Source of the DNA: Alphaproteobacteria bacterium
Lineage (GTDB): Bacteria > Pseudomonadota > Alphaproteobacteria > Micavibrionales > Micavibrionaceae
Reading direction: 5' to 3'
DNA: 47,631 nt
Assembly (NCBI GenBank): GCA_016757515.1
Contig: JAERIN010000008.1
Span: 1-47,631, forward strand
Shown here: positions 24,961 to 34,100 of the stretch, in pieces
How positions within the stretch are numbered: position 1 is the stretch's first letter
Layout: each line of letters opens with the position of its first letter
Position numbers and translations under genes: made by a program
Notes under the pieces: generated by a model
The model's database searches: none
What the model saw: the letters and a program-made list of their open reading frames with translations, nothing else
What the model was told of the DNA's origin: nothing

Positions 24961-25902
24961 TTACCCTTTCTTCTTGTGCGGATAGGCTGAGCCTGGGTCA
25001 CTTATGAGCTTCTGTATTTGCCGAACATCGTTGACGGCATCGTCTAAAAGCAAAGTCGGTCGCCATGTCGCGAACCTGCCGAGCGCATAGACTCTTTTTT
25101 CATCGCTCGCCCAAATTATGAATCTTTGCCTTATGCGATTGTCGATTGGCAATATTTTTGCATATGGCTGCTCCTGGCATTTCACATCTGTGATGTGCAT
25201 CTCGCGAACGCCGAGCTTGCGCCCGGCCTCTGACGCGATAGGCTCCATCTGCTCTTTTATAAGAATGGCCTCTTTTTCTGTCGCAGGGTAGCATTCTACA
25301 ACGAGGTTGTCGCCCGTTATGCTAATCCTAGATCCCTGGAAATGGTACCCAGGGCAATACAGTGAGCAATACGCATCACAATCCGTTATTTTCGCTGTGA
25401 TGTTTATCCCTTTTTTGTATTTGAATTCTGGCTTTTCCTCCCACCCTAATGCCTCCATAAGGTGCGGCATCGGGATTGTCGAAATGACAGGGGAGCTCCC
25501 CCGCCATCTATCCGAGAAGCTGAACTTCTTCCCGAAAGCAAATTCCCCTTGGACGGTCCTGGCGAGCCTAGCGATAAAGTCTTCAGGGGCTATGTACCTT
25601 TCGCTCACTTTTGCATCTGCGGTCACGGAAGAGCGTATGGTGTACGCCCCATTGGTCTTCATTGAATACGATAGCGTGTCTGCGATAGGGTTGGACCATC
25701 GCTCCACCGCTTTAATCGCCTGGACTTTGCGGAAAGGTATGCCCACGGTGTCACCTACGATAGAAGATCTAAACCTCAAGACAGCGCTGTGATTGTGTGG
25801 GAGCCTTTCCCTCGCCTCTAGTATTAAGGGACAGTCTTTCCTGAGCATAGACCCTGCGAGAAGGCCGGCCATCCCTGCACCAACGACGACTATTCCGCTC
25901 AT
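24961..25902 (-). CDS. FAD-dependent oxidoreductase
   Basis: 313 residues. An N-terminal dinucleotide-binding motif VVVGAGMAGLLAGSMLR (residues 5-21) is followed by ILEARERLPHNHS, and a C-terminal segment VYALGRFATWRPTLLLDDAV is the second FAD-contact region of the glutathione-reductase-like fold. A set of cysteines (DCDAYCSLYCPG) lies mid-protein. Substrate unknown. Its place beside ThyX suggests a role in thymidine synthesis or base modification, but that is inference. GGAGGG precedes the ATG. Confidence 0.75.
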   Translation of the reverse strand: MSGIVVVGAGMAGLLAGSMLRKDCPLILEARERLPHNHSAVLRFRSSIVGDTVGIPFRKVQAIKAVERWSNPIADTLSYSMKTNGAYTIRSSVTADAKVSERYIAPEDFIARLARTVQGEFAFGKKFSFSDRWRGSSPVISTIPMPHLMEALGWEEKPEFKYKKGINITAKITDCDAYCSLYCPGYHFQGSRISITGDNLVVECYPATEKEAILIKEQMEPIASEAGRKLGVREMHITDVKCQEQPYAKILPIDNRIRQRFIIWASDEKRVYALGRFATWRPTLLLDDAVNDVRQIQKLISDPGSAYPHKKKG

Positions 25903-25904
25903 GC

Positions 25905-26480
25905 TTAACCCTCCTGCTTTTTGCTGAACTTCGCGACCCGACCAATATACAAGCCCAAAGTCTCAGCGTCTATGCTCTCCCCGCTCCTCAATCTTTCACG
26001 AGCAAACGCTTGGAGCGTCGAGGGATGAACAGTCATATTCGAAGACGGTGTAAAGCCTAGGTCTTCAAGCCTCTTAGCAACTTCTGAGGCCCGATCTTCT
26101 TCCCCTCGACCGAAATTGACTTTGACTTCTGTCTTAATCAATGAACCACCATCGTTGTCCTTGAGCCAATTGATTGCGGCTGTCTTCTTTTCACCTTCTT
26201 TCGGAAGGCCACCGCTGACAAAGTCCTTTATCGTTATTGACCATCCATTCCAAGTCATTTGCTCCATGCGCAAAGAAGCCATCAGCTCTGGTATTCGCTG
26301 CTCCTTCATCGCACGCAAAGAAGACTTCACCTGTTTCAGATCCTCTTCGAGGGAGACGGCGTGTTCCTCAAGGCTGACCGCCTCTAAGAGCACTTCTTGA
26401 AGGAGGGCGAGTGTATCTTCCTCGCCCTCCCCCTCGCAGCCGTCAAACTCTTCGACTTCGCTGACTTCTCTTTGGGACAT
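25905..26480 (-). CDS. Conserved phage early protein (191 aa)
   Basis: An acidic N-terminus, a coiled coil near residues 25-62 (LLEAVSLEEHAVSLEEDLKQ), then IPELMASLRMEQMTWNGWSI, a beta region and FTPSSNMTVHPSTLQAFARE with a C-terminal ARE..RSGE pattern. I have the impression of a family found beside the following gene in many phages, but cannot name a function. Its ATG overlaps the upstream stop (TAATG), so the two are translated together; the partner suggests a DNA replication or recombination role. Confidence 0.6.
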   Translation of the reverse strand: MSQREVSEVEEFDGCEGEGEEDTLALLQEVLLEAVSLEEHAVSLEEDLKQVKSSLRAMKEQRIPELMASLRMEQMTWNGWSITIKDFVSGGLPKEGEKKTAAINWLKDNDGGSLIKTEVKVNFGRGEEDRASEVAKRLEDLGFTPSSNMTVHPSTLQAFARERLRSGESIDAETLGLYIGRVAKFSKKQEG

Positions 26481-27292
26481 TACATGGCCCCTTCGCTATC
26501 AGTCTGGTCGGATTCAACCTGATCGGCTTTTACCTCACCTCTTATGATGGATTCCCTAAACGCAACCGCTTCAGCCTTTATCTGCCGCCAGTCAACATTC
26601 GACTTAAAGTCTGGCAGCGCCACATCGCGATTGATGACCCATGTTGCCCATTCGCCTTCGGCATTTGAGTCTGTGGCAGAAGAGAGTCTATACACGCGAT
26701 AGAACAACGGTGCGGCGAATTCGCTCCCGTCTGCCCGGACGAGCTTCTCACCAATGGCCATAGTCATCCACTTGCGGGAACGCTTCAGCTGGGTCGAAGT
26801 CATAGGGATATAGCAGGGGCGGCGACCAGCAGACAAATTAAGCCCGAACCACTGCGCTGTCTCAGCGATATAGTTGCCATTCGGGAGAACCATCTTGTTC
26901 TTTTCATCCTTCTTGCAGGTGTCAAGAACTCTTGGGTCTGTATGGATGGCGATTAAGCCCTTGCCTGTTGAGCGTGGGGCCCATTCAAGAAAATCTTTTC
27001 TATAATGCACTGGCAAGAAGAGAAGGTCATCCGGGAATAGGTCGCCAGTCCCAAGATCACAGATCATACCAATGTCTGCACCTTCAATGTATTCGCCCTT
27101 CTTCTTGTTCAGCTGCGGGCTAAGGGTCTGCAGAAGTGTGAGACGGGGGATAATGACATCTTTGCTGGAGACATCTTCCATCCCTGCGGCGGCATGCGCC
27201 TCAAAGTCTTGAGCCCCAGCAGACGGCAGATGCTCAACTACAACCGCGACTTCTTTGCTCTTTTCTTTTTTCGACGATTTGGTCACTTTCAT
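26480..27292 (-). CDS. Conserved phage early protein, possible ssDNA-binding role
   Basis: 270 residues. A lysine-rich start is followed by VSSKDVIIPRLTLLQTLSPQ, GDLFPDDLLFLPVHYRKDFLEWAP and an acidic tail (VESDQTDSEGAM). This pattern belongs to a widespread phage family of early proteins; the acidic tail resembles that of single-stranded DNA-binding proteins, but I cannot confirm the activity. AAGGAG precedes the ATG. It is the first gene of the leftward operon, divergent from the replication operon. Confidence 0.6.
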   Translation of the reverse strand: MKVTKSSKKEKSKEVAVVVEHLPSAGAQDFEAHAAAGMEDVSSKDVIIPRLTLLQTLSPQLNKKKGEYIEGADIGMICDLGTGDLFPDDLLFLPVHYRKDFLEWAPRSTGKGLIAIHTDPRVLDTCKKDEKNKMVLPNGNYIAETAQWFGLNLSAGRRPCYIPMTSTQLKRSRKWMTMAIGEKLVRADGSEFAAPLFYRVYRLSSATDSNAEGEWATWVINRDVALPDFKSNVDWRQIKAEAVAFRESIIRGEVKADQVESDQTDSEGAM

Positions 27293-27431
27293 TCTCCTTT
27301 TTTGCTAAGGCCAATTTCCTGCGCCGTTGGCCAATCGGCACCATGACTATCGGCCCATCGGCGTTGTAAGAAAAGCCCTTTTTTCCGCTGGCAGATATTT
27401 TTCTGCTCTCGTTTCTGAAAACCGGAAAAAA

Positions 27432-27463
27432 TTAACGATTTGTTAACCTTTTCGCTGTATTCT
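27432..27463 (+). promoter_or_regulatory. CtrA-box promoter of the replication operon
   Basis: TTAA-N7 (CGATTTG)-TTAACC-N9-TATTCT on the + strand in the divergent region 27293-27518. The box reads as TTAA-N7-TTAA on both strands, so CtrA bound here could also affect the leftward operon; no matching -10 is seen on the - strand. Confidence 0.8.
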
Positions 27464-27518
27464 AAAATTAGAAGGGGTTGCATCGGGCAGCCTCAAAAGC
27501 CAAAAAAGAGGAAAGACC

Positions 27519-28103
27519 ATGAAAGAAGCAACCACAAACCTCTCTGCAACAGAGATAACGCAACTCACTGGCCTTATAGTCGGCGAGGGGTTCAAGCGCA
27601 TGGCGAACAAAACTGAGACTGTGAAAAGATTTGTCAACGTCTTAGAAGCCAATGCCACAGGGGATATACTTCAAATAGCAAAAGAGATATTAGGAGAGGC
27701 CGATTTCAATCATGCGAGCAAAAGGCTGGCGTCTTTTCTCTCTGTGAATAAATTGGCAAAAACCAAAGAAGATGAAACCAAACCCATTGAAAAAGAAAGG
27801 AAAGAGAAAATGACACAAGACCAAACGCAAGCAAAAAGCGGGCGCAGTCGGGGGCGTCCTTCGGCGTTCACCGGGCGACGCTTGACGGCCACGATGGACC
27901 ACAACCCTCGGAAAGAAAACACTTTCGGCCATCGCTCGTACCAAATCCTCCTTGAAAATCCTGGCATCACATTCGAGGAATTCAGGGATCTGGGCGGTCG
28001 TGCGAACGACTTGCAATACGACTATGTTCGCGACCGGGTCGAAGTCTCTGAGGTCGAAGAGGTCTCTGAAGGCGACGAGGTCTCTGAAGGCGACGAGGAA
28101 TAG
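27519..28103 (+). CDS. Hypothetical protein with basic linker and acidic tail (194 aa)
   Basis: AAAGAGGAAAGACC precedes the ATG. Helical N-terminal half, a Lys/Glu-rich middle, then a basic patch (SGRSRGRPSAFTGRRLTAT) and a C-terminal domain (SYQILLENPGITFEEFRDLG) before a Glu/Val/Ser repeat tail (EVSEGDEVSEGDEE). The C-terminal domain looks like a small helical DNA-binding module, and the basic patch could contact DNA. First gene of the replication operon; function unknown. Confidence 0.7.
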   Translation: MKEATTNLSATEITQLTGLIVGEGFKRMANKTETVKRFVNVLEANATGDILQIAKEILGEADFNHASKRLASFLSVNKLAKTKEDETKPIEKERKEKMTQDQTQAKSGRSRGRPSAFTGRRLTATMDHNPRKENTFGHRSYQILLENPGITFEEFRDLGGRANDLQYDYVRDRVEVSEVEEVSEGDEVSEGDEE

Positions 28104-28120
28104 GGTCTGAAACGCATAGG

Positions 28121-28152
28121 CACCCCCGCCTGGCAATGTTCGGGCGGGGGTG
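28121..28152 (+). terminator. Strong hairpin before the helicase gene (attenuator or terminator)
   Basis: CACCCCCGCC and GGCGGGGGTG pair as a perfect 10-bp GC-rich stem with a 12-base loop. No T-run follows. The only ribosome-site-like bases of the helicase gene (GGGGG) lie in the second arm, so the hairpin may limit helicase translation. Confidence 0.6.
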
Positions 28153-28163
28153 TAGGGTCTATC

Positions 28164-29939
28164 ATGCTTTTAGAGATAATCGGTCCGCACGCCTTTCTAC
28201 GGGGCAAGGTGAAGTGTGCAGCGCTCTTCGCAGCGCTACCAATGCTAGAAGGGCGAAGGCATTGGCTCAAGTGTGGGAGCCTTAAGGTCGAAGCGACAAA
28301 AAAGAATCTCCAAGCCTTGAATCTTCTGCCTGGATTAGAAGTCCGAGAGGTCTCTGAGGTTGCCAGCGAAGAGCTGCTAGAAGAATTCGAGCTTGCTCCG
28401 CAGCCATTCCGATACAAAACAACACCCTTCAATCACCAGGTAAGGGCGATGGAAAAGATTCTCTCGCCGAGAGAATATCCCAATGTCTTTGCCTTATTCC
28501 TCGAACAAGGCCTAGGGAAGACAAAGACCCTCATAGACTGGGCAGGTATGCTTCATGCAGAGAAGAAGATTTCTGGCGTGCTTGTGGTCAGCAAGAAGGG
28601 GGTGCACAGGCAGTGGGTCGAAAGCGAGCTACCCGCGCACAGCGCTGCAGAATCTCAGACCTTCACATGGCCATTCAAGCCCGAAGAGCTGGACAAAAAG
28701 CCGGGCTTTCAATGGGCAGCGTTCAACATTGACGGAATAAAGACCAAAAAAGGTCTAGAAGTCGCAACATTGTTCGCGAAGAGACACTCTAAGCGTTTAA
28801 TGATAATCGTCGATGAGTCCCAAGAGATAAAGAACCACCGCACCCAAAGGTGGAAGGCCCTCGAAGGGCTCAAGAAGTATTCCTCACATAGGGCCATCGC
28901 TACCGGAACACCAATCGCGAAAGATTTTTGCGACGAGTGGGCGCAGCTGCGATGGCTCGAAGAAGGCATTCTCGGGATAAGGTACATCACGGCCTTTAAG
29001 GCTGAGTTTTGCATACTCGGCGGATACAATGGGTACGATGTTATTGGCCACAAGAACATCGCCCGATTCCGCAAGCTCGTCGACCCATATACATTCCGCG
29101 TGACAAAAGAGGATGTCGGCATATTGCCGAAAATGTACAATGAATGGCGCTTCAATCTGACGCAGAAGCAAAAGCAGATGATTAAAGAGTTAAAGGCGAC
29201 TTTGTTTTCTAGCATTGAAAGCGGCGCTATCGTCTCTGCAGCGAATGCTGCCACACAGCTCGATAAGTTCCGCCAGGTCTCTTCCGGCTTCTTTTACGAT
29301 GAAAACAAGGTCGCGCACAGAATAATGGAGCCAAAAGACAATCCTAGGGCGACGGCTGTTTTGGAATGGCTTGAATCTTTCACGGGCAAGGCTGCAATCT
29401 GGGCATATTACAGGGAAGACATAAAGATAATCGCAGAGCTGCTGACCGAAGCAGGAATCACATTCGTGGAATATCACGGTGGTGTCTGCGACAACGATCG
29501 TGTGCTCGCAGTCAAATCGTTCATGAGCAAAGACGGTGCACGCGTCCTCTTGGCGACCCCCTCTTCCGCCGGAACAGGCCTAAATCTCCAAGGGCTCTGC
29601 AACAATGCGCTTTATTATTCGCACAGCTTCAGGGCCCTAGATAGGTGGCAATCTGAAGACAGAATACACCGCATCGGCACAAAGGGGGTCGTCGTCTACA
29701 CAGACATGATCGGCAAGGGGTCAATCGTCGACACCAAAGCTGTGCAAAGTCTGGCCCGAAAACAGGGTATAAGTGACCTAGGGATAGGGGACATCAAGAA
29801 GATGCTCACGGAAGAAGAAGGGCCGATAATCCGCCCGGAGCCTTCCATAAGCTCTAACGATGAGGCGCGGGCCGAAGAACCATTTAGAGAGCGAGACTTA
29901 TTCGCACAGGCAGGTTCAGCAGAAGCATGGGAGGGATAG
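28164..29939 (+). CDS. SNF2/DEAD-like DNA helicase
   Basis: 591 residues. Motif I EQGLGKTKT (114-122), motif Ia VLVVSKKG, motif II IIVDESQEIKN (DESQ 217-220), motif III ATGTP (246-250), and C-terminal AGTGLNLQGLCNNALYYS and WQSEDRIHRIGTKG for motifs V and VI. This is the two-lobed SF2 helicase of the SNF2-like type seen in many phage replication modules; it likely uses ATP to remodel or unwind DNA. The N-terminal 80 residues are an extra domain. It follows a strong hairpin and precedes a membrane protein gene. Confidence 0.9.
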   Translation: MLLEIIGPHAFLRGKVKCAALFAALPMLEGRRHWLKCGSLKVEATKKNLQALNLLPGLEVREVSEVASEELLEEFELAPQPFRYKTTPFNHQVRAMEKILSPREYPNVFALFLEQGLGKTKTLIDWAGMLHAEKKISGVLVVSKKGVHRQWVESELPAHSAAESQTFTWPFKPEELDKKPGFQWAAFNIDGIKTKKGLEVATLFAKRHSKRLMIIVDESQEIKNHRTQRWKALEGLKKYSSHRAIATGTPIAKDFCDEWAQLRWLEEGILGIRYITAFKAEFCILGGYNGYDVIGHKNIARFRKLVDPYTFRVTKEDVGILPKMYNEWRFNLTQKQKQMIKELKATLFSSIESGAIVSAANAATQLDKFRQVSSGFFYDENKVAHRIMEPKDNPRATAVLEWLESFTGKAAIWAYYREDIKIIAELLTEAGITFVEYHGGVCDNDRVLAVKSFMSKDGARVLLATPSSAGTGLNLQGLCNNALYYSHSFRALDRWQSEDRIHRIGTKGVVVYTDMIGKGSIVDTKAVQSLARKQGISDLGIGDIKKMLTEEEGPIIRPEPSISSNDEARAEEPFRERDLFAQAGSAEAWEG

Positions 29940-29942
29940 CCA

Positions 29943-30329
29943 ATGTCTAAAGACGATGAAGGGGACGCAGCGGATGTGGTCTACATGAAGACGAGCCCTT
30001 ACGACAAGATGGTTCAAGCGCTCCGCAAGTGTGAGTCAGAAGGCGGCGAAGCGATCTGCTTTATGAAAACGGATTGTTCATTCAAGCTGAGTTCGGTCCA
30101 CAGCGACGAAGGGCTCGAAGACACTGTCATAAGGTGCTTCACTGCACTTTCAGGATTGCTGAAAAGAGAAGGGATAAAGCTCGAGCCAAAGCTCGAGCCA
30201 AAGCCAACGATATGGCCATTCTTGCACAAGACGCTCTCCGTCGCCCTGGCAATATTCATCACCTCTGCAGCCTCTGTAATTTTTGCAATGGGAGTCATCT
30301 CTCTAGCAGACTCGTTAGGGTTCCATTAA
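29943..30329 (+). CDS. Single-pass membrane protein (128 aa)
   Basis: GGGAGGG precedes the ATG. A soluble N-terminal domain of about 90 residues with two Cys-containing strands, then a LEPK repeat, then a long hydrophobic segment (about residues 100-122, SVALAIFITSAASVIFAMGV). Ends in the CtrA-box promoter region of the next operon. Function unknown. Confidence 0.65.
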   Translation: MSKDDEGDAADVVYMKTSPYDKMVQALRKCESEGGEAICFMKTDCSFKLSSVHSDEGLEDTVIRCFTALSGLLKREGIKLEPKLEPKPTIWPFLHKTLSVALAIFITSAASVIFAMGVISLADSLGFH

Positions 30330-30357
30330 CCTTTCATTAACCTTTTCGGGATATACT
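30326..30357 (+). promoter_or_regulatory. CtrA-box promoter
   Basis: TTAA-N7 (CCTTTCA)-TTAACC-N9-TATACT. The box overlaps the stop of the previous gene. It would drive the short genes at 30409-31173 and probably the polymerase and primase genes after them. Confidence 0.8.
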
Positions 30358-30408
30358 GAAAGGAGGAGGATGGCGATGGGTCTGTCCTTAAGGCTTTTTG
30401 GAGGAGTT

Positions 30409-30624
30409 ATGAAAAAACTTTTTATCGTGCTTATCGTTTCTGCGCTATTCGCAACTGCAGCGCTGTCTGAGGCGAGCGCGGAAGAGCATGAACACCTGTC
30501 TGCCAGCGAATACAGGGCCTATGTTAATGGCTCAATGGAGCGCGAGCGGCAAGAAAAAGCCCGCGAAAGGCAAATCATAAGATTGAGAGCCAGAGACAGG
30601 CAAGAAGAGGAGAAATGCGAATGA
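30409..30624 (+). CDS. Small secreted protein with signal peptide (71 aa)
   Basis: ATG at 30409 has GGAGGAG upstream; an earlier in-frame ATG at 30370 also has AGGAGGAGG, so a 84-residue form is possible. The protein starts MKKLFIVLIVSALFATAALS with a likely cleavage after ASA, then a charged, Arg/Glu-rich helix (ERQEKARERQIIRLRARDRQ). It is predicted to be periplasmic and coiled. No lipobox Cys is present, so an outer-membrane spanin is unlikely. Function unknown. Confidence 0.65.
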   Translation: MKKLFIVLIVSALFATAALSEASAEEHEHLSASEYRAYVNGSMERERQEKARERQIIRLRARDRQEEEKCE

Positions 30625-30917
30625 GTATTTTGGTGCACAGAGCCACAGACGAGATAGACCGTTTGGAAATGTTCGCACTCGCGAAAAGCGAAGAAGGGCA
30701 AAGCGTTCTCATAGCCAGAATAGAACATCTAGAAAGTGTCTTGAAAGAGACTAAAGGATATTTAATAGAAAGCAAAGTCAAAATCAAAGAGCTCGAACAA
30801 GACATCGGCGATCTGAATCAAGAATGTGATGGGTTCGAGCGAGACTTGTATGACATAAAGGAAAAATGTGAAATGCTCGAAAAAGCACTCACCAAAAATA
30901 AGAGGGGATGTGGATAA
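30621..30917 (+). CDS. Coiled-coil protein (98 aa)
   Basis: ATG overlaps the upstream stop (ATGA) and lies nine bases after GAGGAG; an ATG at 30615 is too close to that site. Residues 30-95 form a continuous coiled coil (LESVLKETKGYLIESKVKIK). It may pair with its neighbours, but no function can be assigned. Confidence 0.6.
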   Translation: MSILVHRATDEIDRLEMFALAKSEEGQSVLIARIEHLESVLKETKGYLIESKVKIKELEQDIGDLNQECDGFERDLYDIKEKCEMLEKALTKNKRGCG

Positions 30918-30918
30918 A

Positions 30919-31173
30919 ATGGAAGAGCAACCTTGTGAAATAGGAGAGTTTCGAACAGAGTTCGAAAAGCTGTTCCATATATGCGGAATGTCTCTAAGCT
31001 CTGCGAGCGACATGCTGTGTGTACGACGGTCAAATGTCTGTGCATGGAATTCCGGCAAAAAAGTCCCCCCGGAAGGGGTCTTAAATGTCATGAGGGAATA
31101 TGCAAATGTCGCAGAGCGTCTCTTCTACAAGGGCAAGCAAGGCCCCTCTCACAAATGTGGGAGGGAAGTCTGA
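30919..31173 (+). CDS. HTH DNA-binding protein, Cro-like (84 aa)
   Basis: Starts MEEQPCEIGEFRTEFEKLF. Residues about 25-60 (GMSLSSASDMLCVRRSNVCAWNSGK, shown in part: MSLSSASDMLCVRRS) fit a helix-turn-helix of the XRE/Cro type with a following PPEGVLNVMREYA helix. It may compete with the XRE repressor encoded at 21508 for operators. The polymerase GTG start begins one base after its stop. Confidence 0.6.
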   Translation: MEEQPCEIGEFRTEFEKLFHICGMSLSSASDMLCVRRSNVCAWNSGKKVPPEGVLNVMREYANVAERLFYKGKQGPSHKCGREV

Positions 31174-31174
31174 A

Positions 31175-34100
31175 GTGATAAAAACTCGCACGGGATATTC
31201 CTTCCGCAAGGCTGTCGGGCATATACCAGAAGTCGTCCGCGCATTAAAAGCCGCCGGGCACGACTATGCCCCCATCGTCGACCGCGCATCGACATTCGGG
31301 TATGCAAAATGGGTCAGTGAAGCCGCTAAGCAAGGGCTGCCGCATGTCTTTGGGGTTGAACTGGCAGTCTCAAAATTGATAAATGCAAAAAAGCCTTCTT
31401 CGGACCAATGGGCGTTCCTCGCTCTAGACGACTTGTCTGGCATTAATCGCCTCATAAACACCGCCACACAGCAATTTCGGTACCAGCCTTTGCTGACAGT
31501 TGAGCAAGCGATCAGCGCTCCAGGTGTGTTCAAAATTACAGGCCCGGCCCCACCTTTCGAATTGAGTGATGGGCCTATAGAAGGGGTTCACATTCCCTTA
31601 GCGCCTTCTACACCTATGGGCGTCATAAAAAGGGCCGTGCGCCATGGCTGGCCGTTAATAGCAACGCACGACAGCTTTTACCCTACCCCTGAGGACAGGA
31701 GCTTTTATGAGATTCTCTGCGGGCGGGGCGCAGACTTACAAATGCACGCGCAACACATATTAAGCGAAGCCGAATGGCGCGAGAGCGTTGAGCCTTTCGG
31801 CTTGAGTCCGGCGCAACTAGAAGACGCGCTCGCGCTCGCCCGGCGGGCCCTAGAGCGTAGCGCGGGCATCCCGCTGCCTAAGGCAAGCCTTCCCCACCCT
31901 GAGCGCAAAGCGACGCTAAGGGAGATGTGTCTACATGGGGCGGAAGAAAGAGGCCTGAAGGTTCTAGGGGACGAGGTATATGAGGCCCGGCTCAACAGGG
32001 AACTCGCCTTGATCGAAGAAAAAGATTACACAGATTATTTCTACATCGTGTCAGACCTATGCAAGTGGGCGAAGAAGAATATGGTCGTGGGCCCGGCGCG
32101 GGGGTCTTCATGCGGGAGCTTAGTGTGCTACCTTTTAGACATAACGGACATTGACCCTATCCCCTATGGCCTCATATTCGAGAGATTCATCGATGTCAAC
32201 AGGGACGATATGCCGGATATCGACATTGACTTTTCTGATAAAAATCGCCATATGGTCTTCGACTATCTCTGCGAGAGATATGGCCATGACCATGTCGCCC
32301 GGCTGGGCACTGTCGCGATGTACCAGCCCAAATCTTCGCTCAGTGAAGTTGGCACGGCGCTGAAAATCCCTAAATGGATGTGCGATGCCGTAGCAGACTC
32401 AATGTTGGAGCGGTCGGGTGGTGACGCCCGCGCATTGTTCAAGATCGAAGACACCCTCGCCACAATGCCAGCCGGGCAAAGGCTCGTCCAAGAATATCCA
32501 GAAGTCGCCATAGTGACCAAGTTCGAAGGCCACCCCCGCCACAACTCTACTCATGCCGCAGGGATCGTCGTCGCCGACAAACCCATATATGAATATGTGG
32601 CGGTCGATGAGCGGACGGGGTCCACAATGTGCGACAAAAAAGACGCTGAAGGGGCTTTCAATCTGCTTAAGATTGACTGTCTTGGATTGACGCAACTTTC
32701 TGTCTTTGAAGACTGTCTAGAGCTCGCCGGAAAGAAATACGACTATCTTCTCAAAATCCCTATGGACGATGAAGAAGCGTTCAAGGTGTTAAATGAAGGG
32801 CGATGGGCAGGGGTCTTCCAATTCAATGGGATCGCCCTTCAATCCATCACAAAGCAATTTAAGGTCGATTCTTTCAATGACATCGTGTGCGTCACGGCGC
32901 TGGCCCGCCCTGGGCCGTTGGCTAGTGGTGGGGCGCATGAATGGGTTAAGCGTCGCAATGGTTCTAGCCCTATCGCCTACCCACACCCCATCTTCGAGCC
33001 CTACATGAACGACACGCTGGGCGTCGTTTTATACCAAGAACAAGTCATGGAAATCGGGCGCAATGTGGGCGACTTAAACTGGGGCCAGGTGACGCAGCTA
33101 CGCAAAGCCATGTCAAAAAGCCTGGGGGCAGAGTACTTCGACCAGTTCGGTGACCCCTGGAAAAAGGGGGCGATAAGCAAGGGCGTTGACCCAAAAGCGA
33201 CTGTTAAAATCTGGGATGACCTGTGCCTGTCTGGCGATACTGTCCTTGAAAATCCGTTCCCGTCAAAGGGGCTATATGCCAAGATGACGCTGAAAGAACT
33301 TTATGTAAAAGGCGGCATGCAAAGCTGGCAAACAAAGAAAAGACAAAGTCTCTTAATGTGGGACGGCCAATCTCTAAAACCAAGTGTGAACCATGGCGTC
33401 ACATATAGTGGTGTAAAGCAAACATACACTCTTAAAACAGAATTAGGGAATGAAATCCATGCAACAGAAGAGCATAAGTTCTTGCAAGAAGATGGCAGCT
33501 ATGTCGCACTAAAAGACTTAGAAGTCGGCGGACATGTCATGGCCGATGGTGGAAAGATCCCTTCAGAGCGCAAGCGTGTAAAGGGCGTAGGGCGCGGGGG
33601 GCAAAACTGGTGGCATAAGCTGGCCAGTGGGGAGCCAATCCTTAAAAGGAACATTGAATTCCTACGCAGAACGACAAAAAACTGCCAGCACTGCCATGAT
33701 GCCCCGTATGAAGAAACGCACCACATAAACATGGACCATGAAGACCATAGGATAGAAAATCTTCTCCCTGTGTGTAGAAAATGCCATAAAAAGTTGCACG
33801 CACAAGTGTCGGGCTATGCTGTGCCTTGGCAATCAGGCAGATGCATAATAAAGGATACTATAGTCTCTATAAATCCAAGAAAGATGGAAGATGTGTATGA
33901 TGTTCATATGCCGTCTCCACATCACAACTTCTTGGCCAATAGTATAGTTGTACATAATTGCGCTTATGGGAGCTGGAGTTTTAATAAGTGTTTTTCTACT
34001 CGAACTATAGTGCATTTAGCCGAAGCTGGCAATGGCTTCAAAAAAGAAATGACGATCGGTGAGCTATACGAGAGATATGAAGTCGATCCTAGCCGATGGA

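Noticed and set aside
27289-27483. 64-codon frame on the - strand in the divergent promoter region
   Set aside because: It covers the CtrA-box promoter and lacks a ribosome site.
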